From: Pseudomonas sp.
Lineage (GTDB): Bacteria > Pseudomonadota > Gammaproteobacteria > Pseudomonadales > Pseudomonadaceae
Assembly (NCBI GenBank): GCA_026398835.1
Contig: JAPLSD010000123.1
Span: 1-10,368 of the forward strand
Length of the DNA stretch: 10,368 nucleotides
Reading direction: 5' to 3'
Shown one piece after another: positions 6,588 through 10,368 of this stretch. Under the pieces are notes generated by a model. That model searched no databases. It was not told the DNA's origin and saw nothing but the letters and a program-made list of their open reading frames with translations. Every line of letters begins with the position of its first letter. Positions within the stretch are counted from its first letter, which is position 1. Both the position numbers and the translations under genes were made by a program.

Positions 6588-7661
6588 ATGGCTGATACGC
6601 GTCGTTGGGTATGGTTGGGTGGGATCGTCCTGCTGTGCGCGTTTGTGTACCTGTTGCATCCAATTCTCACGCCGTTCCTGGTGGCGCTGCTGCTGGCCTA
6701 TCTGTTCGACCCGCTGGTGGACCGGCTGGAAAAGCTCGGTCTCTCGCGAACCTGGGGCGTAGTGGCGGTGTTCGCGTTGTTTACCGTGATCGTCATGACG
6801 CTGTTGCTGGTTCTGGTACCGATGCTAGCCAAGCAGCTGTTCCGGTTGTATGAACTGGCGCCGCAAATGCTCGATTGGCTGCAGCACACGGCGATGCCTT
6901 GGGCGCAGTCGAAGCTGGGCTTTGCAGAAGGCTTCTGGAAATTCGACAAGGTCAAGGCTGCCATCAGCGAGCACATGGGCCAGACTACTGACATTGTCGG
7001 CGTGGTGCTGAGCCATGCAACGGCTTCCAGCCTCGCATTGATTGGCTGGCTGGCCAACCTGGTGTTGATCCCTGTGGTGACTTTCTATTTGCTGCGGGAC
7101 TGGGACCTGATGATGGCGAAGATCCGCGGCCTGCTGCCTCGCGATCGTGAAGAGCGCGTGATGTCATTGGCCGGCGAGTGCCACGAAGTGCTCGGGGCCT
7201 TTGTTCGTGGTCAGTTGCTGGTGATGCTGGCGTTGGGTGTGATCTATGCGGCAGGCTTGATGTTGGTCGGGCTGGAGTTGGGGCTGTTGATCGGTCTGAT
7301 TGCCGGTCTGGCGGCCATCGTGCCGTATATGGGCTTCGTTATCGGGATTGGTGCGGCCCTTGTGGCCGGCCTGTTCCAATTTGGTGGCGACCTGTATCCC
7401 ATGATCGGCATCGTTGCGGTGTTCATGGTCGGTCAGGCGCTGGAAGGCATGGTATTGACCCCGTTGCTGGTGGGAGACCGGATCGGTCTGCACCCGGTGG
7501 CGGTGATCTTTGCCATTCTGGCGGGCGGCGAGCTCTTTGGCTTTACCGGGATCCTGCTGGCATTGCCTGTAGCGGCGGTGATCATGGTGCTGGTGCGCCA
7601 TGTGCACGATTTGTACAAGGACTCGGATATCTACAGTGGCGTGGATGATCTTGATTTATAA
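6588..7661 (+). CDS. AI-2E family transporter / PerM-like permease
   Basis: This 357-residue protein is an integral inner-membrane protein of the AI-2E exporter (UPF0118, PerM) family. Members have been linked to autoinducer-2 export, sodium/proton exchange or other roles, so the substrate is not predictable. Hydrophobic segments lie at about residues 7-23, 26-40, 56-79, 148-168, 209-228, 232-262, 270-290 and 303-337, which fits the usual eight-helix layout with a large loop after helix 3. The family signatures are present: IPVVTFYLLRDWD in the middle, AIVPYMGFVIG, and near the end EGMVLTPLLVGDRIGLHPV. The ATG at 6588 is preceded by GGAG at a good distance. It sits 35 bases after the DUF2066 gene and 230 bases before hda, a neighbourhood I recall as usual for Pseudomonas. 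Confidence 0.9.
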   Translation: MADTRRWVWLGGIVLLCAFVYLLHPILTPFLVALLLAYLFDPLVDRLEKLGLSRTWGVVAVFALFTVIVMTLLLVLVPMLAKQLFRLYELAPQMLDWLQHTAMPWAQSKLGFAEGFWKFDKVKAAISEHMGQTTDIVGVVLSHATASSLALIGWLANLVLIPVVTFYLLRDWDLMMAKIRGLLPRDREERVMSLAGECHEVLGAFVRGQLLVMLALGVIYAAGLMLVGLELGLLIGLIAGLAAIVPYMGFVIGIGAALVAGLFQFGGDLYPMIGIVAVFMVGQALEGMVLTPLLVGDRIGLHPVAVIFAILAGGELFGFTGILLALPVAAVIMVLVRHVHDLYKDSDIYSGVDDLDL

Positions 7662-7679
7662 GGGCTTCTGATTTGTTGC

Positions 7680-7728
7680 CCAGGGCGGTCCGGCTCAGTG
7701 CCGGGTTTGCCCTGGCTGCTCTTGCAGC
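7680..7728 (+). other. Two consecutive hairpins in the perM-hda intergenic region
   Basis: The first element is a two-part stem: an outer pair CCAGGGC (7680-7686) with GCCCTGG (7709-7715), and an inner pair CCGGC (7690-7694) with GCCGG (7700-7704). The second, GCTGC-TCTT-GCAGC, follows at 7715-7728, sharing one base. Neither is followed by a T tract, so a normal intrinsic terminator is not shown. They lie 18 bases after the permease stop and may slow degradation of, or end, the upstream transcript. Confidence 0.45.
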
Positions 7729-7808
7729 TGTCACAAACGCGGGCAAACAAACCCCGCTGATTCCTGCAAGTTAACGCAAACCTTTGATTTTGCTTATGGT
7801 CTGTTGCA

Positions 7809-7853
7809 TTGTGCGCCCGGCGTCACGGGTATAAACTTTGCAAACTTTACACA
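7809..7853 (+). promoter_or_regulatory. Candidate promoter and DnaA-box-like site upstream of hda
   Basis: A TATAAA hexamer (7830-7835) matches the -10 consensus in five of six positions, but the nearest -35-like sequences (TTGTGC at 7809, TTGCAT at 7804) are at spacings of 15 and 20. Directly after it comes a tandem repeat, AAACTTTGC and AAACTTTAC (7833-7850). It runs into CTTTACACA (7845-7853), which differs at one position from the relaxed DnaA box TTWTNCACA. The hda start codon is about 40 bases further on. Confidence 0.3.
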
Positions 7854-7891
7854 GAGGCCACTAACGGTTCGTTTGGAACTGTTCAGTCAGC

Positions 7892-8596
7892 ATGAAACCG
7901 ATTCAGCTGCCCCTAGGTGTGCGTCTGCGTGATGACGCCACCTTTATCAACTACTACCCAGGCGCCAATGCCGCTGCACTCGGCTATGTCGAGCGGCTTT
8001 GCGAAGCCGACGCCGGCTGGACCGAAAGCCTGATCTACCTCTGGGGCAAGGACGGCGTGGGGCGTACGCATTTGCTGCAAGCCGCATGCTTGCGGTTTGA
8101 GCAGATGGGTGAGCCGGCGGTGTACCTGCCGTTGGCGGAGCTGCTGGATCGCGGTATCGAAATCCTCGACAACCTTGAGCAGTACGAACTGGTTTGCCTG
8201 GATGATCTGCAGGCGGTAGCGGGGCGGGCAGACTGGGAAGAAGCGCTGTTCCATCTGTTCAACCGTTTGCGTGACAGCGGTCGGCGTCTGCTGATTGCCG
8301 CTTCAACCTCTCCACGTGAATTGCCGGTGAAGCTGGCAGACTTGAAGTCACGCCTGACTCTGGCGTTGATTTTCCAGATGCGTCCGCTGTCCGATGAGGA
8401 CAAGCTGCGTGCTCTGCAATTGCGTGCTTCGCGTCGCGGTCTGCACCTGACCGATGAAGTCGGGCACTTTATCCTCACTCGCGGCACCCGCAGTATGAGT
8501 GCGTTGTTCGAGCTGCTCGAGCGCCTCGACCAGGCTTCGTTGCAGGCGCAACGCAAGCTGACCATTCCCTTTCTGAAAGAAACCCTGGGCTGGTAA
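7892..8596 (+). CDS. hda: DnaA regulatory inactivator Hda
   Basis: Hda, bound to the DNA-loaded sliding clamp, stimulates hydrolysis of DnaA-bound ATP after initiation and so prevents re-initiation of replication. This 234-residue protein has the N-terminal clamp-binding motif IQLPLGV (residues 4-10) and an AAA+ domain: Walker A-like GKDGVGRTH (52-60), Walker B LVCLDD (100-105), sensor I in LLIAAST (133-139), an Arg-finger candidate in LKSRLTLAL (R154) and sensor II in RGTRSMSALFELL (R200). Walker A has Arg where most P-loops have Lys, which I recall is also so in E. coli Hda. It lacks the DNA-binding domain IV of DnaA, which with the short length excludes DnaA itself. The ATG at 7892 gives the family start MKPIQLPL; no good Shine-Dalgarno sequence is visible. 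Confidence 0.95.
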   Translation: MKPIQLPLGVRLRDDATFINYYPGANAAALGYVERLCEADAGWTESLIYLWGKDGVGRTHLLQAACLRFEQMGEPAVYLPLAELLDRGIEILDNLEQYELVCLDDLQAVAGRADWEEALFHLFNRLRDSGRRLLIAASTSPRELPVKLADLKSRLTLALIFQMRPLSDEDKLRALQLRASRRGLHLTDEVGHFILTRGTRSMSALFELLERLDQASLQAQRKLTIPFLKETLGW

Positions 8597-8679
8597 AACC
8601 AAGGCCTGCAGCGCTTTTTCGGCACTTTTCAGGCGCCACAAAGCCCGCGTCGAGGATGCTTCCAGGGCGCGCGAGCGTT

Positions 8680-8752
8680 TATATTGGGCTTAAGGCCTTA
8701 GATGTAAACGAGAAACCGAGAAGTCACATTTGCATCGATTGAATTTGCAAAT
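8680..8752 (+). promoter_or_regulatory. Possible regulatory region of the first NlpC/P60 gene
   Basis: The 214 bases between hda and the NlpC/P60 start hold no gene I believe in. They include a TATATT hexamer (8680-8685) without a clear -35, then a perfect ten-base palindrome TAAGGCCTTA (8691-8700) where transcription would begin. Further on are ATTTGC (8728-8733) and the perfect palindrome ATTTGCAAAT (8743-8752). These look like operator sites, but no regulator can be named. Confidence 0.28.
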
Positions 8753-8810
8753 GAGGATGATAGAAGGCATAGTCTCGGCTTCTTTAGAACTCTCAGCCAC
8801 GGTCGTGCCC

Positions 8811-9431
8811 ATGCTAAAGCGCTTCGCACCCCTCGTGCCTCTCGCACTCGTCACCCTGTTGTTTGGTTGCGCTGCTCACTCTCCAGTGTCTCAGCAAGAG
8901 CAACAACAACAGGTTAAAAACTCTGTTACTGCCCAGTCTTCCGCTATTTACCAGGAAGAGCTGGCAACCGAAAAAGAACTGGCCGATTTCGCTGGTAACA
9001 AGCCTTATCAGCTGCCTGTTCTGGCCGACAGCATCCTCGAACGCGGCATGTCCCTGATCGGTACCCGTTACCGTTTTGGCGGCACCTCCGAGGCAGGCTT
9101 CGATTGCAGTGGTTTCATCGGTTATCTGTTTCGTGAAGAGGCCGGCGTGAATTTGCCGCGTTCCACTCGCGAAATGATCAACGTGAATGCACCGCTGGTC
9201 GCTCGCAACAATCTCAAACCAGGTGACCTGCTGTTCTTCAGCACCAATGGCCGTGGCCGTGTCAGCCACGCCGGGATCTACCTCGGTGATGACCAGTTCA
9301 TCCACTCCAGCAGCCGCCGTAGCGGTGGTGTTCGAGTCGATAGCCTGGGTGATAGCTACTGGAGCAAGACCTTCATCGAAGCCAAGCGTGCTCTCGCAAT
9401 GGCCCCGACCACAGTCATGGCTCGCCAGTAA
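8811..9431 (+). CDS. NlpC/P60 family lipoprotein, putative peptidoglycan endopeptidase (first copy)
   Basis: This 206-residue protein starts with a lipoprotein signal peptide (MLKRFAPLVPLALVTLLFGC); Cys20 would be lipidated. The residue after it is Ala, which favours sorting to the outer membrane. A Gln- and Ser-rich linker follows (residues 24-45). The NlpC/P60 domain covers about 73-195, with the catalytic Cys99 in FDCSGFIGYLF, His153 in VSHAGIYLG and the third polar residue His165 in FIHSSS. This is the Cys-His-His triad of E. coli Spr/MepS, a peptidoglycan D,D-endopeptidase that cuts cross-links for growth; the same activity is inferred here. The ATG at 8811 is chosen because it begins the signal peptide, although the frame is open back to 8730 and the Shine-Dalgarno is poor. 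A paralogue follows downstream. Confidence 0.9.
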   Translation: MLKRFAPLVPLALVTLLFGCAAHSPVSQQEQQQQVKNSVTAQSSAIYQEELATEKELADFAGNKPYQLPVLADSILERGMSLIGTRYRFGGTSEAGFDCSGFIGYLFREEAGVNLPRSTREMINVNAPLVARNNLKPGDLLFFSTNGRGRVSHAGIYLGDDQFIHSSSRRSGGVRVDSLGDSYWSKTFIEAKRALAMAPTTVMARQ

Positions 9432-9465
9432 TCAGGCTATTTGTAAGGCCAACTTAAAGTCTTAC

Positions 9466-9493
9466 TTGAAGTTTGACGCGTAGACGCTAGAAT
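9466..9493 (+). promoter_or_regulatory. Candidate sigma-70 promoter between the two NlpC/P60 genes
   Basis: TTGAAG (9466-9471) and TAGAAT (9488-9493) are 16 bases apart, each matching the consensus in most positions. This is the best promoter-like pair in the window. Transcription would start near 9500, just ahead of a strong terminator. A short palindrome TTGTT-G-AACAA (9503-9513) covers the expected start point. Confidence 0.5.
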
Positions 9494-9515
9494 CCTGACA
9501 TATTGTTGAACAACT

Positions 9516-9549
9516 AACCGCGTAAGCCCTGCTTACGCGGTTTTGTTTT
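9516..9549 (+). terminator. Strong rho-independent terminator between the two NlpC/P60 genes
   Basis: Perfect 12-base arms, AACCGCGTAAGC and GCTTACGCGGTT, enclose a three-base loop CCT, and the stem runs into TTGTTTT. It would end transcripts from the first NlpC/P60 gene. Because a promoter-like pair lies between that gene and the hairpin, it may also end a very short separate RNA or act as an attenuator for the second gene. Confidence 0.9.
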
Positions 9550-9597
9550 CAGCCTCACGGCAGAGAAAGCCGCATCCGGATCAGGATTGTTCTGCAT

Positions 9598-10131
9598 ATG
9601 TCGACGTCGGCCCGCCTCGCACTTCTCGTGTTCGCTGCACTGCTTAGTGCTTGCGCCAGCCGTACTCCGCCGCCTGCTCCGGTGATTCGGACGCCTGTTT
9701 TCGTTTCCCCCCAAACCTTTTCGCCTGCGGCCGAAGACGTGCTTTTCCGTGCGTTGGGCCTGGTGGGGACGCCGTATCGTTGGGGTGGTAATACGCCGGA
9801 TTCGGGTTTCGATTGCAGCGGCTTGATCGGTTATGTTTATCGCGATGTGGCCGGTGTCACGCTACCGCGTTCGACCCATGAGATGATCGGCATGAGTGCG
9901 CAGGATGTCGACCAAAACGCACTACAGACCGGTGACCTGATTTTTTTCGCCACCAATGGCGGCTCGCAAGTCAGCCACGCCGGGATCTATGTCGGCGAAG
10001 GTCGATTTGTTCACGCGCCGGCCACCGGCGGAACGGTGAAGCTGGATAGCCTGTCCAAAGCCTACTGGCAGAGAGCCTATCTCAGCGCCAAGCGGGTATT
10101 GCAGCCGGAACGTCTGGCGCACAACCCTTAG
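9598..10131 (+). CDS. NlpC/P60 family lipoprotein, putative peptidoglycan endopeptidase (second copy)
   Basis: This is a 177-residue paralogue of the preceding gene. It has a canonical lipobox, LSAC, in MSTSARLALLVFAALLSAC, so Cys19 is the lipidation site, with Ala next (outer membrane by the E. coli rule). A short proline-rich linker (PPPAPVIRTPVF) replaces the Gln-rich linker of the first copy. The NlpC/P60 domain spans about 45-168, with Cys73 in FDCSGLIGYVYR, His127 in VSHAGIYVG and His139 in FVHAPA, so all three catalytic residues are present. It should act on peptidoglycan in the periplasm, like MepS. The ATG at 9598 has AGGA about 11 bases ahead. It lies beyond a strong terminator, so its transcription may be separate from that of the first copy. 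Confidence 0.92.
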   Translation: MSTSARLALLVFAALLSACASRTPPPAPVIRTPVFVSPQTFSPAAEDVLFRALGLVGTPYRWGGNTPDSGFDCSGLIGYVYRDVAGVTLPRSTHEMIGMSAQDVDQNALQTGDLIFFATNGGSQVSHAGIYVGEGRFVHAPATGGTVKLDSLSKAYWQRAYLSAKRVLQPERLAHNP

Positions 10132-10153
10132 GCCACAGCTTGCAGAGGTTGTC

Positions 10154-10368
10154 ATGACCGCTCGCACTCTCAATCTCGACGATTCCCTCTACAGCTACCT
10201 GCTGGATGTTTCCCTGCGCGAGACGCCGTTGTTGCGCCGTTTACGTGAGGAAACCCAGGCGTTGCCCATGGCCCGCTGGCAGGTGGCGCCCGAGCAGGGC
10301 CAGTTCCTCGCGCTATTGGTCAAGCTGACCGGTGCCAGGCGCTTGCTGGAAGTCGGTACTTTCACCGG
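10154..10368 (+). CDS. Class I SAM-dependent O-methyltransferase, N-terminal part (runs off window)
   Basis: The first 71 residues are visible, starting MTARTLNLDDSLYSYLLDVSLRE at an ATG with AGAGG six bases upstream. The segment up to the window edge matches the beginning of CCoAMT-like O-methyltransferases (Methyltransf_3, COG4122). It has an N-terminal helix with the LDDSLYSYLL pattern, the QGQFLALLVKLTGARRLLE helix and strand, and the start of SAM-binding motif I, EVGTFTG. The substrate cannot be predicted; bacterial members methylate small catechol-like or other hydroxyl groups. It begins 22 bases after the second NlpC/P60 gene on the same strand and may be co-transcribed with it. The catalytic metal-binding residues lie outside the window. 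Confidence 0.88.
   Translation, partial: MTARTLNLDDSLYSYLLDVSLRETPLLRRLREETQALPMARWQVAPEQGQFLALLVKLTGARRLLEVGTFT

Noticed and set aside
8605..8634. Possible terminator after hda (GCCTG with CAGGC around a T-rich loop)
   Set aside because: The arms are only five bases with a loop of about 20 and no T tract follows.
8730..8810. 27-codon N-terminal extension of the first NlpC/P60 gene
   Set aside because: It would place the lipoprotein signal peptide internally; the ATG at 8811 starts exactly at the positively charged n-region.
1..10368. CRISPR array, tRNA, rRNA or insertion sequence
   Set aside because: I found no spaced direct repeats, no tRNA-like cloverleaf, no rRNA sequence and no transposase frame on either strand.

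Overview
The window is typical of the chromosome of a Pseudomonas from the fluorescens group. It has a GC-rich core with compact operons, and it carries recognisable Pseudomonas versions of MazG, a YaiL-like DUF2058 protein, PurM/PurN, a DUF2066 protein, an AI-2E/PerM-family permease, Hda and two NlpC/P60 lipoproteins. The genus call comes from recalled protein families and gene neighbourhood, not from a database search.

Layout from left to right. (1) Bases 2-946: the 3' end of mazG, then a DUF2058 (YaiL-like) gene on the plus strand, closed by a strong UUCG-loop terminator. (2) Bases 947-2640: an AT-richer accessory patch on the minus strand. It holds an alpha/beta-hydrolase gene overlapping by 17 bases a small three-helix membrane protein gene that starts with TTG, preceded by a 370-base stretch without a gene that contains a perfect palindromic repeat. 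(3) Bases 2643-5130: a minus-strand operon purM-purN-DUF3108 ending in its own terminator. (4) Bases 5131-5508: a divergent intergenic region. (5) Bases 5509-8596: plus-strand DUF2066 gene, PerM-like permease, and hda after a 230-base gap with hairpins and possible DnaA-related signals. (6) Bases 8811-10131: two tandem NlpC/P60 lipoprotein genes separated by a promoter-like site and a near-perfect terminator. (7) Bases 10154 to the end: the 5' part of a class I SAM O-methyltransferase gene.

Most of the window is housekeeping: nucleotide-pool cleaning (MazG), de novo purine synthesis (PurM makes AIR, PurN formylates GAR), replication control (Hda inactivates DnaA-ATP) and peptidoglycan remodelling (NlpC/P60 endopeptidases). 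The unusual part is the hydrolase plus small membrane protein pair. Its composition (45 percent GC in two sampled 60-base lines, against 67 percent in a sampled purM line), tight overlap and position between two terminators suggest acquired cargo. An effector-immunity or self-protection pair is one possible reading, but nothing in the window proves it. The second item of note is the promoter and terminator between the two NlpC genes, which could make a roughly 50-base RNA or act as an attenuator.
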